From Paenibacillus tepidiphilus (GTDB lineage: Bacteria > Bacillota > Bacilli > Paenibacillales > Paenibacillaceae): a DNA stretch of 64,000 bases. Location of the stretch: positions 186,001-250,000 of the forward strand of contig NZ_VWRQ01000005.1 in NCBI RefSeq assembly GCF_008635795.1, given 5' to 3'. Shown one piece after another: positions 23,652-33,039 of this stretch. The position numbers and the translations under genes are program-made. The notes beneath the pieces are model-generated. The model was not told where the DNA came from and searched no databases. It saw only the letters and a program-made list of their open reading frames with translations. Every line of letters starts with the position of its first letter. Positions within the stretch are counted from its first letter, which is position 1.

Positions 23652-24446
23652 TTAGCCCAGTACGATTCGGTCATCAGCCAGCTTATGCCCGCTGATCGCC
23701 TCGAATTCTCCGAGCAGCCGTTCTACGCTCAGGTCGCGCTTGCGTTCTTCGTCGATGTCCAGAATAATGGAGCCTTTATCCATCATAATGAGCCTGTTCC
23801 CCAGCCGGATCGCCTGCTCCATATTGTGGGTTACCATCAGCGTCGTCAGCTTCATCTCACGTACAATATTGTCCGTCAGCTTTGTAATCAGCTCGGCCCG
23901 AGCCGGGTCAAGCGCCGCAGTATGCTCGTCCAGCAGCAGAATCTGCGGCTGGGTGAAGGTTGCCATCAGCAGGCTCAGCGCCTGCCGCTCTCCGCCCGAC
24001 AGCAGGCCAACCTTGGCCCGCAGCCGGTTCTCCAGTCCAATGCCCAGGCGGCTCAATTGTTCGCGGAACAGGTTGCGCCGGGCAGCGTTCACGCCGAAGG
24101 CCAGTCCGCGGCTCTGGCCGCGCTTATATGCCATGGCGAGATTCTCTTCAATGGTCATATGCGGGGCTGTTCCGGCCATCGGGTCCTGAAAGACACGGCC
24201 GATCCAGCGGGCCCGCTGATATTCGGGCAATTGGCAGATCGAGCTGCCCTCGATTCTTGCATCCCCAAGATCAGGCTTCATCACGCCGGAAATGATATTC
24301 ATCAGCGTTGATTTACCTGCGCCGTTGCTGCCGATTACAGTTACGAAGTCACCGGCCTTAAGCTCCAGATCAATACCGAGCAGCGCAATCTTCTCATCGG
24401 GTGTTCCCGGATTGAACAGCTTGGATACATTATCAAGCTTTAGCAT
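23652..24446 (-). CDS. ABC transporter ATP-binding protein (ABC_sub_bind system)
   Basis: The 264-residue ATPase has Walker A GSNGAGKST near residue 40, the signature LLSGGERQALSLL near 147 and Walker B ILLLDEHTAALDP near 169. A His after the switch (VTHNMEQA) is also present. The start at 24446 overlaps the permease end by 14 bases, so translation is coupled. Together with the permease and lipoprotein it forms a complete importer like the tryptophan/tyrosine-type TrpXYZ systems of Firmicutes (inference from family; the substrate is not proven). Confidence 0.9.
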   Translation of the reverse strand: MLKLDNVSKLFNPGTPDEKIALLGIDLELKAGDFVTVIGSNGAGKSTLMNIISGVMKPDLGDARIEGSSICQLPEYQRARWIGRVFQDPMAGTAPHMTIEENLAMAYKRGQSRGLAFGVNAARRNLFREQLSRLGIGLENRLRAKVGLLSGGERQALSLLMATFTQPQILLLDEHTAALDPARAELITKLTDNIVREMKLTTLMVTHNMEQAIRLGNRLIMMDKGSIILDIDEERKRDLSVERLLGEFEAISGHKLADDRIVLG

Positions 24447-25359
24447 CGGCAGCTCCCCCTCTCTTGCGGGCAATCGCCTGCTCGGCCAGCTCGGCACTGC
24501 GTTTGCGGGCCATGCTCTTCTGCTTCACATATCGCTGGATGGACGGGAAGAGAAGCGCGATAATAACGATAATCGCCGTAATCAGCTTCAGGTCCGAAGC
24601 CTCCATGCCCGGCGCACGCAGCGCCAAGGCCACAACGATACGGTACACAATTGATCCCAGCACAACGGCCAGAGTTGCCCGGAATACACTGCGGGCTCCG
24701 AAGATCGCTTCACCGATAATCACGGAAGCGAGGCCGAGAACAATCATACCGATACCCATCGAGCTGTCGGCAAAAGCGGAATCTTGGGCAATCAGTGCAC
24801 CGGAGAGCGCTACAAGACCATTGGACAAGCTGATGCCGAGAATGGTTGTTGTATCTGTATTGACACCGAAGCTGCGGATCATCCGGGCGTTGTCGCCCGT
24901 AGCCCGCAGGGCAAGCCCAAGGTCGGTGCGCAGAAACAGATCCATCAGGATCTTAACGGCAATCACTACAAATGGCATAACCAGCAGCAGATTGATCGGG
25001 CTCAGCAAGGTCTCCTCGCCCATCAGCGAGACATTCGGCTTGCCTAAAATGCGCAGGTTAATGGAATAAAGCGCAATCATCATCAGAATGCCCGAGAGCA
25101 GTCCGTTGATCTTGCCCTTCGTATGCAGAAGACCGGTGCACATGCCGGCCAGTGCTCCGCCCAGCAGCGCGCACAAGGTGGCCAGCCACGGCGAGTAGCC
25201 GTTGGTAATCATCACGGCGGCAATGGCTCCGCCGGTCGTGAAGCTCCCGTCCACCGTCAAATCGGGAAAATCAAGAATACGGAACGTAATATACACACCG
25301 AGCGCCATAAAAGCATAAAGCAGCCCTGATTCCACAGCTCCCAGCATTGAATTCATCAT
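24433..25359 (-). CDS. ABC transporter permease, branched-chain type
   Basis: The 308-residue protein has about eight to nine membrane segments and matches the BPD_transp_2 permease family. It carries YITFRILDFPDLTVDGSF near residue 23 and the EAA-like loop TDLGLALRATGDNARMIRSF (residues 145-164), which contacts the ATPase. The C-terminus is Arg/Lys-rich. ATG 25359 has AAGGAGG upstream. It lies between its substrate-binding lipoprotein and ATPase genes on one transcript. Confidence 0.9.
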   Translation of the reverse strand: MMNSMLGAVESGLLYAFMALGVYITFRILDFPDLTVDGSFTTGGAIAAVMITNGYSPWLATLCALLGGALAGMCTGLLHTKGKINGLLSGILMMIALYSINLRILGKPNVSLMGEETLLSPINLLLVMPFVVIAVKILMDLFLRTDLGLALRATGDNARMIRSFGVNTDTTTILGISLSNGLVALSGALIAQDSAFADSSMGIGMIVLGLASVIIGEAIFGARSVFRATLAVVLGSIVYRIVVALALRAPGMEASDLKLITAIIVIIALLFPSIQRYVKQKSMARKRSAELAEQAIARKRGGAADAKA

Positions 25360-25423
25360 AGGTGACTTCCTCCTTAAGCATCAAGGGGCGTCCGCAAGGG
25401 AACAGCCCCATTACATAAACCTG

Positions 25424-26503
25424 TTATTGGATAATACTGCTTGCCGTATCGGATACTTCAGCCTTCATGGCATCCGTTACTTCAATGCCCTGGGCTTCCG
25501 CTGCCTTCAGATTCAGAATCAGGTCCAGCTTCTCCTGCATCTTGACTTCCATGTCGCCCGGGCTGGTGCCGTTCTTCAGCACCTCCACTGCCATTTCTCC
25601 TACCTGGTAGCCATGGTCATAATACTTGAAGCCTACAGTGGCGAATGCCCCCTTCTCAACCGTGTCGCGGTCAGCGGAGAAGAATGGGATCTTGTTGTCA
25701 TTCGCTGTCTGGATAATGGCATCCACACCGCTGACAACCGAGTTGTCCAGGGTGATGTAGAAGGCATCTACACGGCCTACCAGCGATTCAGCTGCCTGCT
25801 TCACTTCGGAAGTGTTGGTAATCGGCGCCTTCACCAGCTCGATCCCGTGCTTGTCCAGCTCTTCCTTGGCAATGCCCGACATAACAACCGCGTTTGGTTC
25901 GCCTTCATTGATGATCAGTCCCAGCTTCTTGACGTTCGGGAACTGCGCGGCAATGAACTGCATCAGGCGAGTAATGGATTCAGGGTTCGTATCCGAAGCC
26001 CCGGATACGTTGCCCCCGGGATGCGCCAGATCGGAAACAAGCTTGGCGTCAAGCGGATCGGTAACGGCTGCAAACAGAATCGGCGTGTTCTTATCCACTT
26101 CCTGCACAACCGCCTGTGCCGAAGGTGTGGCAATAGCCAGTACCAGATCGTTCTTATCGCCGGCAATCTTCTGGGCTACTGCGAGGTTGTTGGATTGATC
26201 CGCCTGGGCGTTCTGGAGATCCACGGTCAGGTTCTCCCCTTCCACGAGGCCTGCGTCCTTCAGTGCGGCCAGGAAGCCTTCACGTGTCGCATCCAGCGAC
26301 GGATGCTCCACATACTGCGAAATAGCGATCTTGTAAGAATCCTGCGCCGCCGGAGCTTCACTCGCCGGGGCATTAGTTGCATTAGCCGCACCATTGCCCG
26401 AGTTAGCGGCATTCTCCGTGTTTGCTGTGTTGTTGCCTCCGCAGCCGGCGATCGCCAGCATCAGGCACAGGCCGAGTCCGGCCAGCATATTTTTTCTTTT
26501 CAT
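25424..26503 (-). CDS. ABC transporter substrate-binding lipoprotein (ABC_sub_bind/TrpX-like)
   Basis: The 359-residue protein has a signal peptide with lipobox LAIAGC (Cys21) and then an Asn/Ala-rich linker. The ABC_sub_bind domain follows, with YKIAISQYVEHPSLDATREG, NLAVAQKIAGDK, PILFAAVTDPLDAKLV and PFFSADRDTVEKGAFATVG. This family includes predicted aromatic amino acid binding proteins. It is the first gene of the operon, with AAAAGGGG before the ATG. A good promoter and a leader stem-loop lie upstream. No T-box was seen, although some relatives have one. Confidence 0.9.
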   Translation of the reverse strand: MKRKNMLAGLGLCLMLAIAGCGGNNTANTENAANSGNGAANATNAPASEAPAAQDSYKIAISQYVEHPSLDATREGFLAALKDAGLVEGENLTVDLQNAQADQSNNLAVAQKIAGDKNDLVLAIATPSAQAVVQEVDKNTPILFAAVTDPLDAKLVSDLAHPGGNVSGASDTNPESITRLMQFIAAQFPNVKKLGLIINEGEPNAVVMSGIAKEELDKHGIELVKAPITNTSEVKQAAESLVGRVDAFYITLDNSVVSGVDAIIQTANDNKIPFFSADRDTVEKGAFATVGFKYYDHGYQVGEMAVEVLKNGTSPGDMEVKMQEKLDLILNLKAAEAQGIEVTDAMKAEVSDTASSIIQ

Positions 26504-26561
26504 GAAATAACCCCTTTTCTTTTACGGTATCAGCGCGTGCATCAATGGGAGCGGTTAAGCA

Positions 26562-26589
26562 TTATCGCTTTCATCTTTAAAAGCGATAA
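26562..26589 (-). repeat. Stem-loop in the ABC operon leader
   Basis: TTATCGCTTT and AAAGCGATAA form perfect 10-base arms around an 8-base loop, inside the roughly 130-base leader. No T-run follows, so it is not a terminator by itself. Confidence 0.6.
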
Positions 26590-26640
26590 AGCAAAAGCTT
26601 ACACCGAACTCACATTTAATACAGCAAATCTATTAAACTA

Positions 26641-26669
26641 ATATTATATGGCGGTTGATTATCCGTCAA
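26641..26669 (-). promoter_or_regulatory. Sigma-A promoter of the ABC transporter operon
   Basis: On the minus strand TTGACG (26669-26664) and TAATAT (26646-26641) are 17 bases apart. The rest of 26670-26875 holds no gene that I can see; a TTGACA near 26756 lacks a convincing -10. Confidence 0.6.
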
Positions 26670-26881
26670 TCATTTATCACCTCGCCAGATATTACAAAAC
26701 AGGCACAATGCATCCGTTCGGGTCCGAGCAATGATGTAGTAATTCTTGACATTTACTGCATATTGCACATATCGGCTATGTAGGATCAGGAAGTTCAGGC
26801 AATAAGTTTACGTTCCGCGCTCTGATGAAACCGCCACAGGCTGCACACACTTTAGGTACAGTCTGAGATTGGAGCGTGTTA

Positions 26882-27808
26882 ATGATGCCAACAAGCAAAA
26901 TTGCCAAATCCGCTGCAACAGCTGCAGTGCTTACTGTTCTGCTGGCGGGCACTTCGGCCTGCGGATATTACTCCCAGGATACCAAGCCTAAGGTAAATTC
27001 GGTCACGCCTACCGGCAACCTGGCCGGCAGCTATTATGAGAAGGAAGTGTATACCGACCAGAAGGGCAAGTTCTGGATTCCGCTGAAACCGGCGGCCGCA
27101 TCCCTCGGCTACCGCACGAAGGACGATACCGCAAGCGGCGGTTACGCCAAAGTCGGCTATACCGATGTCATGTACATGCTGAAACCGAATTCCAGTGAAG
27201 CTTTCTCTCTTGGAGAGAAAATCACGCTTCCCGACGCTCCGATACGGCACAACGGGCAAATCTATATTACACCCAATGCGCTGTCCAAATTTCTTCAGAC
27301 CGAGGTAGGCTGGAATCCAAGCAGCGGCGAGATCAATGTTTCTCCGCCCGAGGATAAGGATTCTGGCGGAGCAGGCACTGGCGCCGCTAAACCGCTGCGC
27401 ATCCAGAGCCTGTCCGACGTTGACAAAGGCGAGCTGGTGTCTTATGCCAAGAAATATCTTGGCACCCCGTATGATTTCGGCGCCGGCACATATGAAGAGA
27501 CCAAGAAATTCGACTGCTCCTCCTTTACTCGCCATGTCTTTAAGAAATTTGACGTCACTCTACCGCGGCTGGCCCGGGATCAGGACAACATCGGCAGACG
27601 TGTATCCCGCAGCGACCTTGATGTGGGCGACCTGATCTTCTTCACCGTGCCCGGCCGCTTCGAGAGCGATGCCGTCCCTGGACATGTCGGCATTTACATT
27701 GGAGACGGTAAATTCATTCATACCTGGGGTGAACCTGGTGTACAAATCAGCAACCTTGATACAGGATATTGGCATGATGTAATACTGCACATGACTCGCG
27801 TGCTTTAA
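26882..27808 (+). CDS. NlpC/P60 peptidase with copper-amine-oxidase-like domain
   Basis: The 308-residue protein begins with a signal peptide ending GTSACGYY, a possible but imperfect lipobox. A stalk domain follows (KGKFWIPLKPAAASLGYR, NGQIYITPNALSKFLQ). The C-terminal NlpC/P60 domain carries FDCSSFTRHVFKKF with the catalytic Cys, GHVGIYIGDGKFIHT with the His, and GDLIFF. Such enzymes cut peptide bonds in peptidoglycan stems (D-gamma-glutamyl-diaminopimelate type) outside the cell. I use ATG 26882, which has GGAG 7 bases upstream. The gene is monocistronic with a strong terminator. Confidence 0.88.
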   Translation: MMPTSKIAKSAATAAVLTVLLAGTSACGYYSQDTKPKVNSVTPTGNLAGSYYEKEVYTDQKGKFWIPLKPAAASLGYRTKDDTASGGYAKVGYTDVMYMLKPNSSEAFSLGEKITLPDAPIRHNGQIYITPNALSKFLQTEVGWNPSSGEINVSPPEDKDSGGAGTGAAKPLRIQSLSDVDKGELVSYAKKYLGTPYDFGAGTYEETKKFDCSSFTRHVFKKFDVTLPRLARDQDNIGRRVSRSDLDVGDLIFFTVPGRFESDAVPGHVGIYIGDGKFIHTWGEPGVQISNLDTGYWHDVILHMTRVL

Positions 27809-27818
27809 ATTAAATATA

Positions 27819-27860
27819 GCAAAGAGCTTGCGCTCCCGGATGAGAGGCAAGCTCTTTTTG
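27819..27860. terminator. Bidirectional terminator
   Basis: AAAGAGCTTGC pairs with GCAAGCTCTTT, followed by TTTTTG on the plus strand; it serves the convergent peptidase and P-ATPase genes. Confidence 0.85.
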
Positions 27861-27877
27861 TGCGGTTCTGCAACCAT

Positions 27878-30577
27878 TCAATCCCAGGTCTTTCCTTTGC
27901 CGCTGAGCCGGAGCACAAGCTTCACCAGTTCTACAATCACTACAATGGCAAGTGCTGCGCCAACAACAATAAGCCATTGCGTCCCGTTCATATGCTGCAC
28001 ACCGAACCATTCGTTCAGCCCCGGAATGATAATGACCAGCACCAGCAGCAGGCCGGAGATCACCGAAGCTCCCAGCATGTAACGGTTCGAGAACAGACCG
28101 AGCTGAAACAGCGATTTCGTATTGGAACGGACGTTAAATGCATGGGTGATCTGCAGCAGCCCGAGTGTGGCGAAGGCCATGGTTACCGCAACGCCTTCAT
28201 CATAATGGGTGTGTGCCCAGTAGTATACCAGCAGCGTCAGCAATGCTTCCAGAATTCCCTGATAGATGATCCCTGCGCCGACCCCTCCGGCAAAAATACT
28301 GCTGCTCGCCTTCCGCGGCTTCTTCGCCATAACATCGCTGCCCGCCTTCTCCAGGCCCAATGCCAGCGCCGGAAGCGTATCTGTCACCAGGTTAATCCAC
28401 AGAATATGGATCGGCTCCAGAATGCGCCAGCCGATCAGTGTCGCGATGAACAGGGTTAACACTTCCCCGAGGTTCGCCGAGAGCAGGAATTGAATCGCCT
28501 TGCGAATATTACTGTACACTTTGCGTCCTTCTTCTACAGCAACAACTATCGTCGTGAAATTATCATCCGCCAAGACCATGTCCGACACGCCTTTGGCTAC
28601 ATCCGTCCCGGTAATGCCCATGCCGACACCGATGTCGGCCGATTTGAGGGCCGGTGCGTCGTTGACGCCGTCGCCGGTCATCGCTACAATCTTGCCCTTT
28701 GCGCGCCAGGCCTTGACAATTCGCACCTTATGCTCCGGAGAGACCCGGGCGTACACCGAGTAATCCGCTACCCGCTCGGCAAAATCCTGCTCGCTGATCT
28801 TATCCAGCTCCCGCCCTGTAAGCACCGCATTGTCGTCTTCGATAATGCCCAGGCGTTTGGCGATAGCGGCGGCGGTATCCCTGTGGTCCCCGGTAATCAT
28901 TACCGGCCGGACTCCGGCCTTGCGGCAGACGGCCACGGCCGCCTTAACCTCTTCGCGCGGCGGATCGATCATACCGGCGAGTCCGACAAACACCAGCCCG
29001 GTTTCCGTACTCTCCGGCGTAGGGTCTGCCGGCAGTTCTCCATGCTCCCGGAACGCAAAAGCCAATACGCGCAGCGCTTCGTCCGCGAGCTGCTTGTTCC
29101 CGGCAGAGATCCGCCGGGTATGCTCCTCCGTCAGCGGCACGATGTCTCCCGCTTCAAGAATATGGCTGCAGCGGGACAGAAGCACATCGGGCGCTCCCTT
29201 CGTCAGCGCCCGGAAGCCGCCTTCCACCTGATGAATCGTCGTCATCAGTTTGCGGTCTGAATCGAACGGAAGCTCGCTGCGGCGCGGCTGCTCCCGCTCC
29301 AGCTCCCGCTTGTCGGTACCGATGCTGAGCGCATAATCGACCAAGGCCGTTTCGGTCGGATCGCCGATGATCGCCTTGCCGCTCTTGCCCCCTCCTCCGG
29401 CAGCACCCTCGTCAATGCTGGAATCGTTGCAGAGCGTCATGACCTCCAGCAATCTCTTGCCCCCGGGAACACTGGACAATTCCGCGGTTGCTTCCAGCAG
29501 TTCACCGTTCAGGTACAGCTTCTCTACCGTCATTTTATTCAGGGTGAGCGTACCCGTCTTATCCGAGCAGATAATTTCCGTGCTGCCAAGGGTCTCGACC
29601 GCCGGCAGCTTGCGGATAATCGCCTTGCGGCCGGCCATCCGCTGTACGCCCAGCGCCAGAATGATGGTTACGATTGCCGGAAGGCCTTCCGGGATCGCCG
29701 CTACGGCCAGCGAGATGGAAGTCAGCGTCATATCCAGCAGCTCTCTGCCTTCCAGCAGTCCCACCGCAAAGATGACCACACAGACGCCGAGAATGATATA
29801 GGTGAAATATTTCCCAAGCTCATCCAGCTTTTTTTGCAGCGGCGTTACGTCGGACTCCTCTTCCGAGATGAATCCGGCGATCCGGCCGACCTCCGTCTGC
29901 ATGCCTGTCGCCGTGACCACGCCGACGCCGCGTCCATAAGTCACACTGCTGCTCATATAGGCCATGTTCGTCCGGTCACCGATGACCAGATCGGCGCCCT
30001 CCAGCACAGCAGTCTGCTTCTCCGCAGGCAGTGACTCTCCGGTAAGCGCCGCTTCCTCCGTCTTCAGCGAGGCCGCTTCCAGCAGACGCACATCAGCCGG
30101 AACCACATTGCCCGCCTCCAGCAGCACAATATCGCCCGGTACCAGCTCTTCGCTCTTGATCTCCGTTACCTGACCGCCGCGGCGGACCCGGGCCATCGGA
30201 GAAGACATGCTTTTGAGCGCTTCCAGCGCCTGCTCCGCCTTGTTCTCCTGAATGACGCCGAGCACGGCATTGAGCACAACCACCAATAAAATAATGATTG
30301 TATCCGTCCATTCACCCAGCACGCCGGAGAGCACTGCCGCCACCAGAAGAATAAAGATCATTACATTCTTGAATTGCTCAATGAACTTGGCGAGCAGTGT
30401 CTTCTTCTTCGCTTCCTGCAGCAGATTACTCCCGTAACGTTCGCGACGTGCCGCCGCTTCCTCTGGACGCAGCCCGTCTAGCGAGCTGTCAAGGCGCTTC
30501 AGCACCTCTTCACTGCCCAGAGTATGAAACGGTGTGAGGGTTTCCGCCTTCGCTTTTGTAGGTTCAACAGGATTCAA
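27878..30577 (-). CDS. Calcium-type (P2A) cation P-ATPase, copy 1
   Basis: The 899-residue protein is a full P-type ATPase. It has an N-terminal cation-ATPase domain, TGES in the actuator, PEGLPAIV in M4, the phosphorylated Asp in [20 protein letters not shown], and GDGVNDAPALKSAD. LWINLVTDTLPAL in M6 carries the Asn-Thr-Asp that binds calcium in SERCA/PMR1 pumps. It most likely exports Ca2+ (or Mn2+) from the cytosol. I place the start at TTG 30577 because AAGGAG lies 8 bases before it; ATG 30601 has only a distant site. A second paralogue lies at 61084. The gene is monocistronic. Confidence 0.88.
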   Translation of the reverse strand: MNPVEPTKAKAETLTPFHTLGSEEVLKRLDSSLDGLRPEEAAARRERYGSNLLQEAKKKTLLAKFIEQFKNVMIFILLVAAVLSGVLGEWTDTIIILLVVVLNAVLGVIQENKAEQALEALKSMSSPMARVRRGGQVTEIKSEELVPGDIVLLEAGNVVPADVRLLEAASLKTEEAALTGESLPAEKQTAVLEGADLVIGDRTNMAYMSSSVTYGRGVGVVTATGMQTEVGRIAGFISEEESDVTPLQKKLDELGKYFTYIILGVCVVIFAVGLLEGRELLDMTLTSISLAVAAIPEGLPAIVTIILALGVQRMAGRKAIIRKLPAVETLGSTEIICSDKTGTLTLNKMTVEKLYLNGELLEATAELSSVPGGKRLLEVMTLCNDSSIDEGAAGGGGKSGKAIIGDPTETALVDYALSIGTDKRELEREQPRRSELPFDSDRKLMTTIHQVEGGFRALTKGAPDVLLSRCSHILEAGDIVPLTEEHTRRISAGNKQLADEALRVLAFAFREHGELPADPTPESTETGLVFVGLAGMIDPPREEVKAAVAVCRKAGVRPVMITGDHRDTAAAIAKRLGIIEDDNAVLTGRELDKISEQDFAERVADYSVYARVSPEHKVRIVKAWRAKGKIVAMTGDGVNDAPALKSADIGVGMGITGTDVAKGVSDMVLADDNFTTIVVAVEEGRKVYSNIRKAIQFLLSANLGEVLTLFIATLIGWRILEPIHILWINLVTDTLPALALGLEKAGSDVMAKKPRKASSSIFAGGVGAGIIYQGILEALLTLLVYYWAHTHYDEGVAVTMAFATLGLLQITHAFNVRSNTKSLFQLGLFSNRYMLGASVISGLLLVLVIIIPGLNEWFGVQHMNGTQWLIVVGAALAIVVIVELVKLVLRLSGKGKTWD

Positions 30578-30704
30578 ACCGCCAGCTCCTTCCGTATCCA
30601 TTTGATCTTGGCCTAGCTCCTATATGGAGTTTACCCAAAAATAGCCGGGGGATTCTGTAAACCGCGACGATCGGCAAAAGTTTTAAAGCATACCATAATA
30701 TCTT

Positions 30705-31115
30705 TTACTCTCCGTAGACTCGCTGAGGCATCCGTTCAAAGCCCTTGAACCGTGTCCCCTGATAGGATAGCCGTCCGCGGTCGCCCTCCACAATAAGTCC
30801 ATAGTCGGTCCCTGACACATACATTTCAATGCGTTCTCCGTACTCTGTTTCAAACGTTATATAGTAGTTTGTGCTGGCGCTGGAATCTCCCGAACCGCCC
30901 CACACCTCAGTACGTCTCCCAATAACAGTACTGTTGACTGTAGTCAGAGGACTTGCGTTATTTTTACTCCAGCCCACCAACCCTTTTATGATCACAAAGA
31001 CAAAAAATCCGATGACCAATACAAAAATCAGCATCACGAAAAAAGGTAATCCCCCGAAAAAACCATTGAATATACCCGGCTCCGAAAACCCCGGTGGCTG
31101 CCCCCAATTACTCAA
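30705..31115 (-). CDS. DUF2500-family membrane protein
   Basis: The product has one strong membrane helix (GGLPFFVMLIFVLVIGFFVF) and a C-terminal beta-rich domain. That domain shows NYYITFETEYGERIEMYVSG, LIVEGDRGRLSYQGTRFKGF and FERMPQ, which is the DUF2500 pattern. The function is unknown. TTG 31115 has GGAAGG about 11 bases upstream; the ATG at 31136 (seven residues longer) has no visible ribosome binding site. The gene diverges from a small membrane-protein gene. Confidence 0.7.
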   Translation of the reverse strand: MSNWGQPPGFSEPGIFNGFFGGLPFFVMLIFVLVIGFFVFVIIKGLVGWSKNNASPLTTVNSTVIGRRTEVWGGSGDSSASTNYYITFETEYGERIEMYVSGTDYGLIVEGDRGRLSYQGTRFKGFERMPQRVYGE

Positions 31116-31235
31116 AAGTAACCCATCCTTCCCCATTAAAAAGTTTTTGCACGGCTTTTACTCCGGAATACGCCCGATACCTCTTCCGGTTTCAAAATCC
31201 CATTACTCTCATGACCATTTTAACGCGTTTCCAAT

Positions 31236-31264
31236 TTGGCTGATACCTAGCCGTATGTTATGCT
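31236..31264 (+). promoter_or_regulatory. Candidate promoter of the 31299 gene
   Basis: TTGGCT (31236-31241), 17 bases, TATGCT (31259-31264), followed 21 bases later by AGGAGGTGG and an ATG. Confidence 0.45.
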
Positions 31265-31298
31265 TAAACTATACTTTATTCCGTCAGGAGGTGGTCCC

Positions 31299-31676
31299 AT
31301 GATGAACTTCCGGAACAGCCAATGGCGGTTTCGTCTGTCCGCGGCGGCTTTGATCCCGGTTCTGCTGCTGAGCGTTCTTGCGGCTTCGGCAGGGCTGTTC
31401 AATTCAACCGATGCCGATAACAGCACCTTTAAGATTGAACGCCAAGAGCATAAAATGACGCACGCTGCCTGGAAGAAAACAACGCTGCTTAAGCATATGC
31501 CGCTTATCCGTCCTGTGCAGCAGGGGACCACATCCTGGATACCCGGCACCTCAGCGGCGGTGCTGCTTGCCGGCTTGCTGCTGCCGGTCATATATCTCTG
31601 CCTGAAGCGGCTGCTGCTGCGCCCGCTGAAATACACCTCTCATTACGTGGACAGCGCTGCGTGTCTGAGCGTATAA
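31299..31676 (+). CDS. Hypothetical protein with two membrane helices
   Basis: I do not recognise this 125-residue product. It has a first helix (LSAAALIPVLLLSVLAASAG), a charged middle segment and a second helix (SAAVLLAGLLLPVIYLCL) followed by a basic KRLLLRPLK. ATG 31299 has the strong site AGGAGGTGG, so expression is likely real. A YitT-like gene follows after 54 bases on the same strand and could be co-transcribed. No catalytic motif is visible. Confidence 0.6.
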   Translation: MMNFRNSQWRFRLSAAALIPVLLLSVLAASAGLFNSTDADNSTFKIERQEHKMTHAAWKKTTLLKHMPLIRPVQQGTTSWIPGTSAAVLLAGLLLPVIYLCLKRLLLRPLKYTSHYVDSAACLSV

Positions 31677-31730
31677 CTACTCTCCACTGAACGCAGTCCT
31701 AACCACCCTATGAGAGGGGAGCCAATAAAT

Positions 31731-32588
31731 ATGAAACGACGTTACGGTGAAAGCGGATTGCCCTTGGATATGCGCAAGGGAGTGCGCGTTCTTTCAGTTA
31801 TCGCAGGCGGTCTTATCGCCGCCGTGGGCCTTGAGCTGTTTTTGATGCCGCATAAGCTTATCACCGGAGGTATTGCCGGCTTGTCGGCATTGCTGTCACA
31901 TATGACCGAGATGCGCCTTGGCTTGTTCCTGTTCCTGCTGAACCTGCCGTTCATCCTGCTGTCGCGCAAGCAAATTAACCTCCGGTTTGCCATGTATACC
32001 ATGCTTGGCCTGATCTGCCTGACGGCCGGATCACTGGCGCTTCACCGGTTCCCAGCCGTCATCACCGAGCCGCTGCCGGCCGCACTTGCAGGCGGATTGT
32101 GCCTGGGCGTGGGCCTCGGCATTTCCATCCGCTTCGGCGGCGTAGGCGGCCCGGCGCCGGAGTCGGGATTTATGTTTCTGCGCAGCGGGCCGCCCAAATG
32201 GGCGGAGACCGCACTGATGCTGCTGAACTGCGTCATCCTGCTATGTGCGGGCGCCTTGTTCGGCTGGGATCAGGCGATGTATTCCATCATCGCTTACCTG
32301 CTGGCATTCGAAGGGGTACGCTTCTCTCTGCGCGACCTTACCCGTTCCCGGCCGGTATGGATCACCACGAACCGCTGCACAGAGATCAGAGAGGCGCTGC
32401 GGGATGAACTGAAGCGTGAAGCCAAGCTTGTGCAGGCCGCAGGCCCCGAGGGGCAACCCGGCACCCTCTTCTGTCTGGCCACCCGCATGGAAGAAGAGGC
32501 GCTGGCGACCATTGTCCATAGCTTCGACCGCCACGGCGAAATTGTCGTCGGAGGCGGCGAATCGCGTTGGATGCTTCCTTCCAATTAA
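31731..32588 (+). CDS. YitT-family membrane protein
   Basis: The 285-residue protein has five to six N-terminal membrane helices and a cytosolic C-terminal DUF2179-like domain. Motifs include AAVGLELFLMPHKLITGGIA, LGVGLGISIRFGGVGG and GWDQAMYSIIAYLLAFEGV, then the soluble part VWITTNRCTEIREALRDEL. YitT-like proteins are common in Firmicutes, often in several copies, with unknown transport or signalling roles. ATG 31731 has AGGGGAG 9 bases upstream. The gene ends at a bidirectional terminator facing the spoVIF unit. Confidence 0.82.
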   Translation: MKRRYGESGLPLDMRKGVRVLSVIAGGLIAAVGLELFLMPHKLITGGIAGLSALLSHMTEMRLGLFLFLLNLPFILLSRKQINLRFAMYTMLGLICLTAGSLALHRFPAVITEPLPAALAGGLCLGVGLGISIRFGGVGGPAPESGFMFLRSGPPKWAETALMLLNCVILLCAGALFGWDQAMYSIIAYLLAFEGVRFSLRDLTRSRPVWITTNRCTEIREALRDELKREAKLVQAAGPEGQPGTLFCLATRMEEEALATIVHSFDRHGEIVVGGGESRWMLPSN

Positions 32589-32616
32589 CCAACGCCGCAC
32601 TCTTGCGGCATAACCC

Positions 32617-32657
32617 AAAAAGCGTTCCTGCATTTCTACCTGCAGGAACGCTTTTTT
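32617..32657. terminator. Bidirectional terminator
   Basis: AAAAAGCGTTCCTGCA and TGCAGGAACGCTTTTT are perfect 16-base arms around TTTCTACC, with T-runs on both strands. Confidence 0.9.
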
Positions 32658-32684
32658 GGGGTCGTCAGATGCGCTTACCAAAGA

Positions 32685-32972
32685 TCAGCGGAACATATTC
32701 CATAAGCGGATCAAGTGAAAGGTATTGTTCGGATCAATCTTCTGGGCAATGACAAACTTGACAATTTGCTCTTCCTGCGCGGAGGACAGCTTTTCATTCA
32801 ACACGGCCGCGGCATTACGCACAAGTCTGCGCACAACCGCTGGGTCCTGCAGCTCCTGCCGCGAAATCCCCTGAATCATGTTCTTGATGCGGTCCTTGAC
32901 AGCCGTATTCTTCATCTTCAGCTTAATGCGTTCCACCAGCTGCGGGCTGATTCCGTACTGCTGATATCCCAA
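32685..32972 (-). CDS. spoVIF: Stage VI sporulation protein F
   Basis: From TTG 32972 (GGGAGGT 9 bases upstream) the product is 95 residues. It matches the SpoVIF family: YGISPQLVERIKLKMKN, IKNMIQGISRQELQDPAVV and QEEQIVKFVIAQ. SpoVIF is a small mother-cell protein needed for correct spore coat assembly in Bacillus. The upstream ATG at 33002 lies before the ribosome binding site. It is the last gene of a minus-strand run from degV and recG, and the only sporulation gene in that run besides spoVM further upstream. Confidence 0.75.
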   Translation of the reverse strand: MGYQQYGISPQLVERIKLKMKNTAVKDRIKNMIQGISRQELQDPAVVRRLVRNAAAVLNEKLSSAQEEQIVKFVIAQKIDPNNTFHLIRLWNMFR

Positions 32973-33039
32973 ACGACAAGCACCTCCCGTCATATCCGTC
33001 ATTCAGAGTATATGCCCGGGGGGCTTTGCATGTGCCTAT

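Noticed and set aside
26504..26670. A T-box leader before the ABC transporter operon
   Set aside because: The leader is too short and no T-box sequence or specifier-type structure was seen.
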